Shown here in pieces: positions 7,721 to 16,759 of a DNA stretch of 64,000 nucleotides. This DNA comes from an uncultured Hymenobacter sp. (GTDB lineage Bacteria; Bacteroidota; Bacteroidia; Cytophagales; Hymenobacteraceae). Location of the stretch: contig CAJYVK010000020.1 in NCBI GenBank assembly GCA_913778455.1, positions 1 through 64,000 of the forward strand. Reading direction: 5' to 3'. The position numbers were made by a program, and so were the translations under genes. Every line of letters starts with the position of its first letter. The stretch's first letter is position 1. The notes under the pieces are model-generated. The model saw only the letters and a program-made list of their open reading frames with translations, was not told the DNA's origin and did no database searches.

Positions 7721-9499
7721 ATGCCCCCCACTAATTCCTCGCTCTTCCGCCGCAAGTCCATTGCGGCTATCCTTGCCAATCCACCCGCCGATGCCGACGG
7801 CCACGGCGCCGCCGGTGGCGGCCTGGCTCGTCACCTCACCGTGCGTGACCTCACCGGACTGGGCATCGCGGCCATTATCGGGGCCGGCATCTTTTCCACC
7901 ATCGGCCAGGCCAGCCTCAACGGGGGGCCGGCGGTATCGCTACTGTTCGTCTTTACGGCCGTGGCCTGCGCGTTTTCGGCGCTGTGCTACGCGCAGTTCG
8001 CGGCCACCATCCCGGTGAGCGGCTCGGCGTACACCTACGCCTACACCTCGTTTGGCGAGCTCGCGGCCTGGATTATCGGCTGGACACTCATCATGGAGTA
8101 CGCGGTCGGCAACATCGTCGTGGCCATTTCGTGGAGCGACTACTTCACCGGCCTGCTCGACGGGGTGGGGCTGCACCTACCCCGCTGGCTCACGATGGGC
8201 ACCCAGAGCGCCCACAACGGCTACCAGGCGGTCATGAGCCTCATGCAGGCCGGCCAGCCGCTGGCCGCCGCCAGCCCCGCCCAGCTCGAAGCCTACTACG
8301 CCTGGGCCCAGGCTCCCGAGCTGCTGAGCGGCTACCGCCTGGTGGTTGATTTGCCGGCCTTCCTCATCACGGTGGCCATCACGGCGCTGGTGTACGTGGG
8401 CATCAAGGAAAGCAAAAATGCCAGCAACTTGCTGGTCATTCTGAAGCTGATCATCGTGGCCGTGGTGATTGTGGTGGGTGCGTTCTACGTGAAGCCGGCC
8501 AACTGGTCGCCCTTCGCGCCCAACGGCCTCGGCGGCGTGCTCAAGGGCGTGTCGGCCGTGTTCTTCGCCTACATCGGCTTCGATGCCATCTCGACCACGG
8601 CCGAGGAGTGCAAAAACCCCCAGCGCGATTTGCCCCGGGCCATGATGTTTGCCCTCATCATCTGCACGCTGCTCTACGTGGTCATTACGCTGGTACTCAC
8701 CGGGATGGTGAGCTACAAGGAGCTGGGCGTGGGCGACCCGCTCTCCTTCGTCTTTGCCAAGGTGGGCCTGTCCAAGCTCTCGGCGCTGGTGGCGGTGAGC
8801 GCGGTATTCGCGATGGCCTCGGTGCTGCTGGTGTTTCAGCTGGGGCAGCCGCGCATCTGGCTGACCATGAGCCGCGATGGCCTGCTGCCGCCGGTATTCG
8901 CCAAGGTGCACCCCAAGTTTCACACGCCCTCGTTCAGCACCATCATCACGGGCATTTTCGTGGGGGTGCCGGCCTTGTTCCTGAACATGGACCTGGTGGT
9001 GGACCTCACGAGCATCGGTACGCTGTTCGCCTTTGCGCTGGTCTGCGGCGGCATCCTCATCCTCGACCCCTACGGCAAGTCCGACGCCCGCTTCCGGGTG
9101 CCCTACCTCAACGGCCGCTGGCTGATCCTGGTGGTGCTGGTGGCGGCCATCTACTTGATCAAGACTTACAACGTCGAAGGCAATCAGGAATTCTGGCTCG
9201 ACGCCAGCGGGCAGCACGGCTGGCTGGTAGCCGACGAGCTAACGGGCAAAGTCACCGGCGGCTTCGCCCACCAAATCCCCACGATAGTCTTCCTGCTGGC
9301 CTCGCTGGCCCTGGTGGTCGTCACGTTTCAGAAGAAGCTCTCGCTGCTGCCGGTGCTGGGCCTGCTCACCAACCTCTACCTGATGACCCAGCTCGGCATC
9401 AACAACTGGACGATGTTCCTGATCTGGCTGCTCATCGGGCTGGCGATTTACTTCGGCTACGGGTACAAGCACTCGAAGCTGGGGAAGGCTTCGATTTGA
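7721..9499 (+). CDS. APC-family amino-acid permease
   Basis: 592 residues from the ATG at 7721; a TTG at 7694 gives a nine-residue longer form that is less likely. The protein has at least 12 hydrophobic segments and the N-terminal motif LGIAAIIGAGIFSTIGQA typical of the amino acid-polyamine-organocation superfamily, cationic amino-acid transporter-like branch. The motif FFAYIGFDAISTTAEECKNP in the middle is characteristic of CAT/YfnA-type permeases. It probably imports amino acids by proton symport at the inner membrane; the substrate cannot be read from sequence. The stop is followed after one base by the start of the next gene, so co-transcription is likely. Confidence 0.9.
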   Translation: MPPTNSSLFRRKSIAAILANPPADADGHGAAGGGLARHLTVRDLTGLGIAAIIGAGIFSTIGQASLNGGPAVSLLFVFTAVACAFSALCYAQFAATIPVSGSAYTYAYTSFGELAAWIIGWTLIMEYAVGNIVVAISWSDYFTGLLDGVGLHLPRWLTMGTQSAHNGYQAVMSLMQAGQPLAAASPAQLEAYYAWAQAPELLSGYRLVVDLPAFLITVAITALVYVGIKESKNASNLLVILKLIIVAVVIVVGAFYVKPANWSPFAPNGLGGVLKGVSAVFFAYIGFDAISTTAEECKNPQRDLPRAMMFALIICTLLYVVITLVLTGMVSYKELGVGDPLSFVFAKVGLSKLSALVAVSAVFAMASVLLVFQLGQPRIWLTMSRDGLLPPVFAKVHPKFHTPSFSTIITGIFVGVPALFLNMDLVVDLTSIGTLFAFALVCGGILILDPYGKSDARFRVPYLNGRWLILVVLVAAIYLIKTYNVEGNQEFWLDASGQHGWLVADELTGKVTGGFAHQIPTIVFLLASLALVVVTFQKKLSLLPVLGLLTNLYLMTQLGINNWTMFLIWLLIGLAIYFGYGYKHSKLGKASI

Positions 9500-9500
9500 T

Positions 9501-10157
9501 ATGCGTCGCCTCTGGTTTAGCGCATGCTTGTTGAGTAGTCTGGTCACAAGAGCACAAGCTATTCCGGCTAGTGGCCCCACACCGGCGAGCTTTGTTCCGG
9601 CAGGGTATCAGGTTTTGCGCCGTGGGCAAGTCACGGGTGATTTGAATGGCGATGGCCGCCCCGATATGGCCTTGGCCTTAACCTCAGTAGCAGAGGATAG
9701 GGAGAGCTGGGGTAAACATCCATTGCCACCGCGCCTGTTGCTGGTGCTGTGGGGTACTGCCGCTGGCTACCGGTTGGCGGCGCAATCTCGCCAAGCGTTG
9801 CTGCACCGTGATGCCAGCTTCAATGGCGACCCTTACGATGGCTTGGCGATCAAAAGAGGGGTGCTCGTAGTAGCGTATGATGTAGGTGGTAGCTGGGGCC
9901 GCTCCACTACTGCTAAGTTTAGGTATCGCCACGGTGACTTCTGCTTGATTGGCGAAACTGATGTCTACGGTAGCCATCACGCGGATTGCGACAACCTTCC
10001 TTACCCACCCCGCTATACCTACCGCGATGTCAACTTCGTGACTGGGGACTACGAGATTATCGAAACCTCGGAAGCATGCCGCTTGCTTGTGCACAAGCGT
10101 GGTCGCCAGCCCGTGCGCCCCTTGCGTAAGCTGTCCGAGTACAAGCCAGCCAAGTAA
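9501..10157 (+). CDS. Secreted protein with FG-GAP/EF-hand-like motif
   Basis: 218 residues. The N-terminus (RRLWFSACLLSSLVTRAQA) is a signal peptide with an AQA cleavage site. A single calcium-binding-like loop, DLNGDGRPD (residues 47-55), followed by MALAL, resembles one FG-GAP/VCBS repeat. The rest is beta-rich and unrecognised. Codon use is visibly less GC rich than in the neighbours. The start codon follows the permease stop by one base, so it may be translationally coupled. Function unknown; a periplasmic or outer-surface calcium-binding protein is possible. Confidence 0.6.
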   Translation: MRRLWFSACLLSSLVTRAQAIPASGPTPASFVPAGYQVLRRGQVTGDLNGDGRPDMALALTSVAEDRESWGKHPLPPRLLLVLWGTAAGYRLAAQSRQALLHRDASFNGDPYDGLAIKRGVLVVAYDVGGSWGRSTTAKFRYRHGDFCLIGETDVYGSHHADCDNLPYPPRYTYRDVNFVTGDYEIIETSEACRLLVHKRGRQPVRPLRKLSEYKPAK

Positions 10158-10254
10158 GTAGGCACTCGGTATACGTGCGGTTGGGAAAGGGTAGATTACT
10201 TATAGCTTGGATAGGGTAATTGGCTGAATACAGTTGCCTTGACAAACCTATTGC

Positions 10255-13200
10255 ATGGATACAGCTTCGCTCGCCGCCCGTCTCGCCGCCGTACGCCACG
10301 AGCTGCTCGATTTGAGCCTGCGCAATCCGCTGCTCAACTACCGCCCCCTGCGGGCGCAGGGCGTAACCGTGGTGCAGGAGAGTGCCGCGGCGGTGTTTGA
10401 GGTGCTGGTGCGGCAGGGGAAAGCGATGGCCTTCCAGGCCGCGCCGACGGGGGGCGGCCCGGTGCCCCCGCCCACCGAGGCCGAGCGGCTGGCCCTGCTC
10501 ACCGACAGCAAGCTGCAAACCGCCGAGCCGCTCGCCAAGCTCGAAAGCCGGCTGCAAAAAACCTACTACACCGCCCGCACGAGCATCGAGGAAACCGGGG
10601 CCAACATCCTCTACCTGGCCCTGGGGATGCTCACCTGGTACGAGGAGGCCCGCGCCGACGAGCCTCGGCTGGCTCCGCTGGTGCTGGTGCCCGTGCTGCT
10701 GGAGCGCACGCCCGCCGCCGGGCGCTACCGGCTGCGCTACACCGGGGCCGAGGTGGCCGGCAATCTCTCGCTGCAAGCCCGCCTCAAGGCCGACTTCAAC
10801 CTCGCGCTGCCGCTGCCGGAGTTAGATGAGGAGGGGCAGCTAAGTGAGTACTACGCAGCGGTAACGGCGGCCGTGGCCAGCCAGCCCCGCTGGCGCGTCG
10901 CGGCCGACGAGCTGGCGCTGGGCTACTTCTCCTTCGGAAAATTCCTGCTCTACCGCGACCTCGACCCGGCGACCTGGCCCGCCGGGGCCGAACTGCTGGC
11001 GCACCCGGCCATCGGGGCGCTGCTGGGGGCCGAAACGGGCTTCCAGGACGCCCCGCCCACGGCGGATGAAACGACGTTTCTCGATACCGACAGTCCGGCC
11101 GCCGAGCTGCACCAAGTGCTCGACGCCGACTCGTCGCAGCTGCGGGCGCTGCTGGCCGTGCGCGAGGGGCGCAACCTCGTGGTGCAGGGGCCACCCGGTA
11201 CCGGTAAGTCGCAAACCATCGCCAACCTGCTGGCCGAGGCCATCGGGGCCGGCAAGAAGGTGCTGTTCGTAGCCGAAAAAATGGCTGCCCTCGACGTAGT
11301 AAAGCGCCGCCTCGACGCGCTGGGCCTCGGCGCGGCCTGCCTGGAGCTGCACAGCCACCAGGCCAGTAAAAAGGTGCTGCTCGACGAGCTGCGGCAAACC
11401 CTGGGCCTGGGCCGCCCCGCTACCGTGCTGGCCGGGGCCGACGAGCTAGCCCAGCTACCACGCTACCGCCAAGTGCTCAACGACTACGCCCGGGCCGCGG
11501 GCGCGCCGCTCGGGCATAGCCGCCGCACCGCCCAGCAGGTGGCCGGCGAGCTGTTGGCGCTCGACGCGGCGGTCGGTCCGGGGGCGCTGCCGCCCATCCC
11601 ATTTGCCCGCCTGGCCGACTGGACCGATGCCGACGCCACCTACGCCGAGGCGCTGGCCGCCCGCCTGCAAGCCACGTTGCACAAAATCGGACCGCCCCGG
11701 GAGCTGCCGTTCTGGGGCAGCGAGCGCACCGTGCTGCTGCCCGCCGACCAGGCCCCGCTGGGCCGGCTCCTGGCCGATGCCACCGCCGCCGTTCAGGTTT
11801 TGCAAACGGCGGCGGAAACGCTAGCCAGCCGCTTGGGGCTGCCCGCGCCCGCTGGCCGCTTCACCGCCGAGGGCCTGCTACCCGCCGCTCGCCACGCCCA
11901 GCTAGCCCCGCCGCTGGCCGGGGCCGACGCCACCCACGCGGCCTGGCTGACGCAGGCCAGCCGCCTCGCCGATACACTGCGGGCCGGGGTGGCTTACCAG
12001 GGGCTGCGGCGGCAGTACGAGGCCGTGCTCCTGCCCGAGGCCTGGGCACAGTCGCTGCTGGCCGAGCGGGCGGCCTTGCTGACTTATGGGAATAAATGGT
12101 GGAAATTTCTCAGCGGCGACTACCGCCGCGCCCGCCAGCGCCTGCAAGGCCTGTGGCGCGGCCCGCTGCCCAAGCCCGCCGCCGAGGTCCTGCCCGTGGT
12201 TGAGGCTATTCAGGCGGCGGCCCGGTACGCGCAGGAAGTGACCGAGTTTGCCCCGTTGGGCGAGCAGTTGTTTGGGGCTGCCTGGCAGGGGCTGCGCTCC
12301 GACTGGTCAACGCTGCTCCGCGTGCAGGAGTACCTCACGCTCACGCACCAGCGCATTGGCCGTGGGGAATTGCCCGCCGCGCTGCTGGCCTACCTGGCTT
12401 GCCCCGGCCCCGACGACCTCCGGGCACCGCTGGCCGCGCTGGAGCAGGCGCTGGAGCAGCAGCGCCGCGCCGTGCAAGCCGTGGCCGATGCCTTGCAGCT
12501 TAACGAAGCCCGCCGCTTTGGGCCCGCGGGACGCTTGCAGTTTCACCCGTTTGCGGCGCAGCTAGCCACGCTGGCGGCCTGGGCGGCCGAGCTGCCCGCC
12601 CTGTACCTCACCACCGAGTGGAACAACGTCGCCGCCGCTGCCCAGGCCGAAAATCTACCCGAGCTGCTGCCCCTGGCCGAAACCTGGCCCGAAGCCAGCC
12701 AGCACCTCGCTCATGCCGTGCGCCACACCTGGCTCACCCACTTGCAGCGGTTGGCCTACGCGCAGTATCCGGCCCTGCGGCAGTTTGAGCGAGCCAGCCA
12801 CGAGGAAGTCGCCACCCGCTTCCGGCTGGCCGATGCGCTGGCGCTGCACCATCACCGCGTCCGGGCCATGCGGCACCACTTCGACCACTTGCCCCACCTC
12901 CAGGCGGGCGGGCAGCTGTTGGTGATTCGCAACGAGCTGGCCAAAAAAAGCCGGCACCTGGCCCCCCGCCAGCTCATGGAGCGGGCCGGCCGGGCCGTGC
13001 AGGCCATCAAGCCCGTCATGATGATGTCGCCGCTATCGGTGGCCAGCTACCTGCCGCCCGGGGCGGTGGAGTTCGACCTTATCATCTTCGACGAAGCCAG
13101 CCAGGTGAAGCCCGTCGATGCGCTGGGGGCCATTGCGCGGGGCCGGCAGCTGGTGGTGGTGGGCGATTCGCGCCAGCTGCCGCCCACCAGCTTTTTCGAT

Positions 13201-14946
13201 TCGCTCACCGCGCCCGACGACGACCCCGAGGCCAGCGCCACGGCCGACATCCCCAGTATCCTGGAGCTGTGCCAGGCCCGCCAGATGCCCGAGCTGCTGC
13301 TTCGATGGCACTACCGCTCGCGGCACCCGGCGCTGATTGCGGCGGCCAATCACCTGTTTTATGAGGACAAGCTGCTGACCTTCCCCAGCCCCGGCGGCGC
13401 GGGCGCGCTGGGGCTGGTCTACCACCACCTGCCCGACACCCACTACGAGCGCGGTACCACCCGCACCAACCCCCGGGAGGCCGCCGCCGTGGCCGCCGCC
13501 GTGCTGGCCCACGCCCGCGCCACGCCCGGGCTTACGCTGGGCGTGGTGGCGTTTAGCACGGCGCAGCGCCAGGCCATTCAGGAGGCGCTCGACCTGCTGC
13601 GCCGCCAGCAGCCCGAGGCCGAGGCGTTTTTCGACCAGCACCCGCACGAGCCGTTTTTCCTGAAGAACCTTGAAAACGTGCAGGGCGACGAGCGCGACGT
13701 CATCCTGCTCAGCCTGGGCTACGGCCGCACGGCGGCGGGTACCGTGGCGCTCAACTTCGGTCCGCTGGGCCGGGCGGGCGGTGCCCGCCGCCTCAACGTG
13801 CTGATAACAAGGGCCCGGCAGCGCTGCGAAATCTTTACCAACCTGACCGCCCAGGATATCGATCCCGCCCGCCTGGCCGATGCCAACCCGCAAACCAGCG
13901 GGCTGGCCGCGCTGCGCGTCTTTCTGCACTTCGCTCAAACCGGGCAATTGCCCCCGTCAATGGCCAGCTCACCCAGCCCGCCCGCAGCGCCTTTCGAGGA
14001 AGTGGTGGGCCAGGCGCTCCGGGCGCGGGGCTACGCGCTGCACCCGCGGGTGGGTGCCCCTGACTTCTACCTCGATTGGGCGGTGGTAGACCCCGCCGAC
14101 CCCAGCCGCTACGTGCTGGGTATTGAGTGCGACGGCGCGGTGTACCAGCGGGCGCGCTCGGCCCGCGACCGCGACCGCCTGCGCCCGGCGCTGCTCGAAG
14201 CGATGGGCTGGCGCTTGCACCGCATCTGGAGCGCCGACTGGCTGCGCGACCCCGCCGCCGCCCTGGCCCGGGCCGTGGCGGCCATTGAGGAGGCCCGCCG
14301 CCTGGGGCCACCCGGCTCCCCCCCGTTGGCGGCCACCGCGGCCGAACCCACGGAGCTGGCTCGCGAAACACCCCCGGCACCCGGCGCGGCGCGGGCGGCG
14401 GTACGCTATCAAGTGGCTCAATTGCCGCCCGCCATCCGGCAGCGGGCGCTGCATCAGCACCCGGTAGGCCGGCTGGCGGCCTGGGCGGCCGAGGTGGTGG
14501 CCGTAGAAAGCCCCGTGCACCTGGAGGAAATCACGCGGCGGCTGGCGGCGGCGACGGGCGCGGCGCAGGTTGGGGCGCGCATGCGGGCCAGCGTGGCCGA
14601 GGCCGTGCAGCTGGCGGGTAAAATCGGCAGCGTCCGCCGGCAGGATGATTTTTACTGGACGCCCAGCATGGCCATGGGGGCCGTACCAGTGCGCGACCGG
14701 AGCGCCCTGCCAGCTAGCTCCCGTAAGCTCAGCTTGGTAGCCCCCGAGGAGCTGGCCGCCGCCGTCCTCGCCGTAGTGCGCGAGGGTTTCTCGCTACCGC
14801 CCGCGGCCGTGGTGCTGGCTACGGCGCGGCGGCTGGGCTTTACCCGGCCCGGCGACGAGCAGCGGCAATTAATAGAAGCGGTGATTGACAAGCTAGTGGT
14901 AGCTGAGCGGCTGGGGGAGAAGAACGGCGAGCTATTGTTGGGCTAA
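10255..14946 (+). CDS. DUF4011-SF1 helicase-Vsr-like nuclease-DUF3320 protein
   Basis: 1563 residues. An N-terminal DUF4011-type region (LLDLSLRNPLLNYR) is followed by a UPF1-like superfamily 1 helicase: Walker A GPPGTGKS (312-319), Walker B FDEA (945-948), motif III GDSRQLPP (970-977), ENVQGDERD (1140-1148) and LNVLITRAR (1180-1188). Next comes a Vsr/MTES_1575-type endonuclease fold with IECDGAVY (Glu1291, Asp1293) and SARDRDRLR. The C-terminal about 120 residues fit DUF3320. The order matches a known large single-protein family whose members have been proposed as antiviral defence or DNA-processing enzymes. All motifs are intact and no frameshift is seen. It stands alone, with a 97-bp gap before and 176 bp after, and no recognisable toxin, methylase or recombinase nearby. 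Composition is the same as the neighbours, so recent transfer is not indicated. Confidence 0.85.
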   Translation: MDTASLAARLAAVRHELLDLSLRNPLLNYRPLRAQGVTVVQESAAAVFEVLVRQGKAMAFQAAPTGGGPVPPPTEAERLALLTDSKLQTAEPLAKLESRLQKTYYTARTSIEETGANILYLALGMLTWYEEARADEPRLAPLVLVPVLLERTPAAGRYRLRYTGAEVAGNLSLQARLKADFNLALPLPELDEEGQLSEYYAAVTAAVASQPRWRVAADELALGYFSFGKFLLYRDLDPATWPAGAELLAHPAIGALLGAETGFQDAPPTADETTFLDTDSPAAELHQVLDADSSQLRALLAVREGRNLVVQGPPGTGKSQTIANLLAEAIGAGKKVLFVAEKMAALDVVKRRLDALGLGAACLELHSHQASKKVLLDELRQTLGLGRPATVLAGADELAQLPRYRQVLNDYARAAGAPLGHSRRTAQQVAGELLALDAAVGPGALPPIPFARLADWTDADATYAEALAARLQATLHKIGPPRELPFWGSERTVLLPADQAPLGRLLADATAAVQVLQTAAETLASRLGLPAPAGRFTAEGLLPAARHAQLAPPLAGADATHAAWLTQASRLADTLRAGVAYQGLRRQYEAVLLPEAWAQSLLAERAALLTYGNKWWKFLSGDYRRARQRLQGLWRGPLPKPAAEVLPVVEAIQAAARYAQEVTEFAPLGEQLFGAAWQGLRSDWSTLLRVQEYLTLTHQRIGRGELPAALLAYLACPGPDDLRAPLAALEQALEQQRRAVQAVADALQLNEARRFGPAGRLQFHPFAAQLATLAAWAAELPALYLTTEWNNVAAAAQAENLPELLPLAETWPEASQHLAHAVRHTWLTHLQRLAYAQYPALRQFERASHEEVATRFRLADALALHHHRVRAMRHHFDHLPHLQAGGQLLVIRNELAKKSRHLAPRQLMERAGRAVQAIKPVMMMSPLSVASYLPPGAVEFDLIIFDEASQVKPVDALGAIARGRQLVVVGDSRQLPPTSFFDSLTAPDDDPEASATADIPSILELCQARQMPELLLRWHYRSRHPALIAAANHLFYEDKLLTFPSPGGAGALGLVYHHLPDTHYERGTTRTNPREAAAVAAAVLAHARATPGLTLGVVAFSTAQRQAIQEALDLLRRQQPEAEAFFDQHPHEPFFLKNLENVQGDERDVILLSLGYGRTAAGTVALNFGPLGRAGGARRLNVLITRARQRCEIFTNLTAQDIDPARLADANPQTSGLAALRVFLHFAQTGQLPPSMASSPSPPAAPFEEVVGQALRARGYALHPRVGAPDFYLDWAVVDPADPSRYVLGIECDGAVYQRARSARDRDRLRPALLEAMGWRLHRIWSADWLRDPAAALARAVAAIEEARRLGPPGSPPLAATAAEPTELARETPPAPGAARAAVRYQVAQLPPAIRQRALHQHPVGRLAAWAAEVVAVESPVHLEEITRRLAAATGAAQVGARMRASVAEAVQLAGKIGSVRRQDDFYWTPSMAMGAVPVRDRSALPASSRKLSLVAPEELAAAVLAVVREGFSLPPAAVVLATARRLGFTRPGDEQRQLIEAVIDKLVVAERLGEKNGELLLG

Positions 14947-15051
14947 GGACTTGCGTGAGCCTGAACTGGATAGTGGGCGGGGTAGCGCGGGGCTCCGTCG
15001 CTACGGGCTCGTGGGCTACCCGCTTACCTCGGCAGTAAAGCGTCGCAACCC

Positions 15052-15059
15052 TACCTTTG
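15052..15059 (+). promoter_or_regulatory. Bacteroidota -7 box TACCTTTG
   Basis: TACCTTTG matches the TAnnTTTG -7 consensus and lies 63 bp before the ATG at 15123. No convincing TTTG -33 box is present at the usual spacing, so this is a weak candidate. The gap 14947-15122 also holds GGGTAGC/GCTACCC arms (14980-14986 and 15015-15021). Confidence 0.4.
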
Positions 15060-15122
15060 ACCGTTACGGCCTGCCGCATAAACAAAGGAGCATCCGTTTT
15101 TTACACCTCTCACAGTGAGTTT

Positions 15123-15674
15123 ATGACGTTAGTACTACGCAAGTGGGTAGTAGGGGCAAGCCTATGCCTGGCTGGCTCGGCGGCCTGGGCGCAAGCGCCG
15201 ACCGCGCTGCCCGGTGCCCCCTCAGCTACCGCTACGCCTACGCCTGCGGCCGCCGCTACTCCCTCGTCGGGAGCCCCGACGGCCCTACCGGCCATCCAAC
15301 GGCCCAACGAAGTGCAAGGGCCATACAAAGCCTACCTATCTCAGCGCTACGCCAACGACAAGGAGGCGAAGGCCGCCATTCACTTGTTTGCCCGTAAGCA
15401 AACGGGCGGCGGGCTGTGGCTGGGTACCGGCGCGGTAGCGATCGGGGTGATTGCCAGCCAGACCGGTACGACAACGACGAACTCGGGCACTACCACCTTC
15501 AACGTTACCCCCCTGGGCTATGGGATACTCGTCGGCCTGTTTGGCGGCGTAGGGGTGAGTAAGTTACTGCGCTTCAGCAACAATAAACTATTCGAGGCAC
15601 TGCTGGAGTACGACCAGCGGGGCCATTTGCCGAGCAAAGTGGTGGATCGCCTCCGTAAGCGCGACTATAAGTAG
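15123..15674 (+). CDS. Small exported membrane protein, unknown function
   Basis: 183 residues from the ATG at 15123, chosen because it begins directly with a signal peptide (MTLVLRKWVVGASLCLAG...AWAQA); the longer frame from 15057 adds an implausible leader. After the signal comes an Ala/Pro/Thr-rich linker (about 25-60), then a conserved-looking segment with YKAYLSQRYANDKEAKAAIH. Two hydrophobic stretches follow (GLWLGTGAVAIGVIAS and GYGILVGLFGGVGVSKLL), with a basic C-terminus. I do not recognise the family. Confidence 0.6.
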   Translation: MTLVLRKWVVGASLCLAGSAAWAQAPTALPGAPSATATPTPAAAATPSSGAPTALPAIQRPNEVQGPYKAYLSQRYANDKEAKAAIHLFARKQTGGGLWLGTGAVAIGVIASQTGTTTTNSGTTTFNVTPLGYGILVGLFGGVGVSKLLRFSNNKLFEALLEYDQRGHLPSKVVDRLRKRDYK

Positions 15675-15683
15675 CGTTGCCCG

Positions 15684-15710
15684 CCGGGCCCGCAGCCTTA
15701 GCGGGCCCGG
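15684..15710. terminator. Bidirectional hairpin between convergent genes
   Basis: CCGGGCCCGC ... GCGGGCCCGG, a 10-bp perfect stem with a 7-bp loop. It overlaps the stop codon of the minus-strand DMT gene. There is no T-run, so it may act mainly as an mRNA 3'-end structure. Confidence 0.6.
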
Positions 15711-16684
15711 TGAATAATGAACACCCCGGCTAGGATAATGACCATGCCCGCCGCGTGCCACAGGTTGAAGGTTTCGCCATCGAGCGTGCCCCAGGCCAGC
15801 GCCACGATGGGAATGAGGTAGGTGCTAGAAGAAGCGAAGAGCGTAGTTGAGCGCTGAATGAGCATGTTGAACAGCACCGTGGCTACGGCCGTGCTCATGG
15901 TCGCCAGTAGGGCGATGTAGCCGAAGGCCGGCCACGCGCCCGGTACCGTGGCCAGCTTGTGCACGAAGCCCGTGCCCAGCAGCAAATAAGCCAGCGCCGG
16001 CCCGCCGATGAGCAGCAGCAGCAGCGAGGTGACGGCCACCGGCGTGAGGGCGTGCAGGCGGTGCTTGATGACGTTCACGCTGAGGCCGTAGCCCACCGTA
16101 GCGGCCACGATATAAAGCCCGTACCAGGCACTGCCCGCGCCGCCGGTCGCCGCATTATCGCCGCTGCCGCCCAGCAGCATGAGTACCACGGTGCCCAGCA
16201 GGCCCAGCCCGATGCCCAGTACCCGCAGCCCCGTGAGGCGCTGCCCAAACAGCAGCGCACCTACCAGTAGGGCGAATACCGCCGTGAGGGCGTTGAGGAC
16301 GCCCGCCAGCCCCGAGGCCAGCCGCGTTTCGGCGTAGGCAAATAAGAAGGCCGGAATGAGCGTGCCCACCGTGCCGCTGAGGGCCAGCCACTTGAGGCGG
16401 CTACGGTCTACGCGCCCGATTTCGCGCAGCGCAAAGGGCAGCAGCAGCGCCGCCGCCACGCTCACCCGCGCCGCCCCTAGCTCCAGGGCCGAAAACACTA
16501 CCAGGCCCTTCTTCATCAAAATAAACGAAGTGCCCCAGATGAGCGACAACACCCCCAGCAGCCCCCAGGCGGCGGCCGATGGGGCGGCCTCGGCTGGCCC
16601 AACCTCGGGCGCGGCCGATACGGCGGGTGCCAGGGCGTCGGCGGGCGGGTGGGAGGTGGGGCGGGGTAGGGTGGGAGCGGGCAT
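15698..16684 (-). CDS. DMT-superfamily EamA transporter
   Basis: 328 residues with ten predicted membrane helices in two EamA repeats. The first repeat starts at about residue 40 (LLGVLSLIWGTSFILMKKG) and the second at about 185 (WYGLYIVAATVGYGLSVNVI). The first 38 residues are a Pro/Ala-rich tail unusual for the family, so a shorter protein starting further in is possible. It probably exports a small metabolite or amino acid; the substrate is unknown. A TAATTTTG box on the minus strand at 16689-16696 would place transcription start almost on the start codon, suggesting a leaderless message or an internal start. rpiA is divergent, 75 bp away. Confidence 0.85.
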   Translation of the reverse strand: MPAPTLPRPTSHPPADALAPAVSAAPEVGPAEAAPSAAAWGLLGVLSLIWGTSFILMKKGLVVFSALELGAARVSVAAALLLPFALREIGRVDRSRLKWLALSGTVGTLIPAFLFAYAETRLASGLAGVLNALTAVFALLVGALLFGQRLTGLRVLGIGLGLLGTVVLMLLGGSGDNAATGGAGSAWYGLYIVAATVGYGLSVNVIKHRLHALTPVAVTSLLLLLIGGPALAYLLLGTGFVHKLATVPGAWPAFGYIALLATMSTAVATVLFNMLIQRSTTLFASSSTYLIPIVALAWGTLDGETFNLWHAAGMVIILAGVFIIHRAR

Positions 16685-16688
16685 GGCG

Positions 16689-16696
16689 CAAAATTA
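16689..16696 (-). promoter_or_regulatory. -7 box TAATTTTG for the DMT gene
   Basis: The minus-strand sequence TAATTTTG matches TAnnTTTG. Transcription would start only a base or two from the annotated ATG. Confidence 0.4.
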
Positions 16697-16759
16697 CGCT
16701 TCGTCGCAGCGGGCGGCGTGCCGTAACATTGTTGGCAAATCCCATTTTACTTCCTGCTT

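Noticed and set aside
8177..9217. 346-residue minus-strand frame inside the permease gene
   Set aside because: Antisense to a clear APC permease; His/Gln/Glu-rich shadow with no domain.
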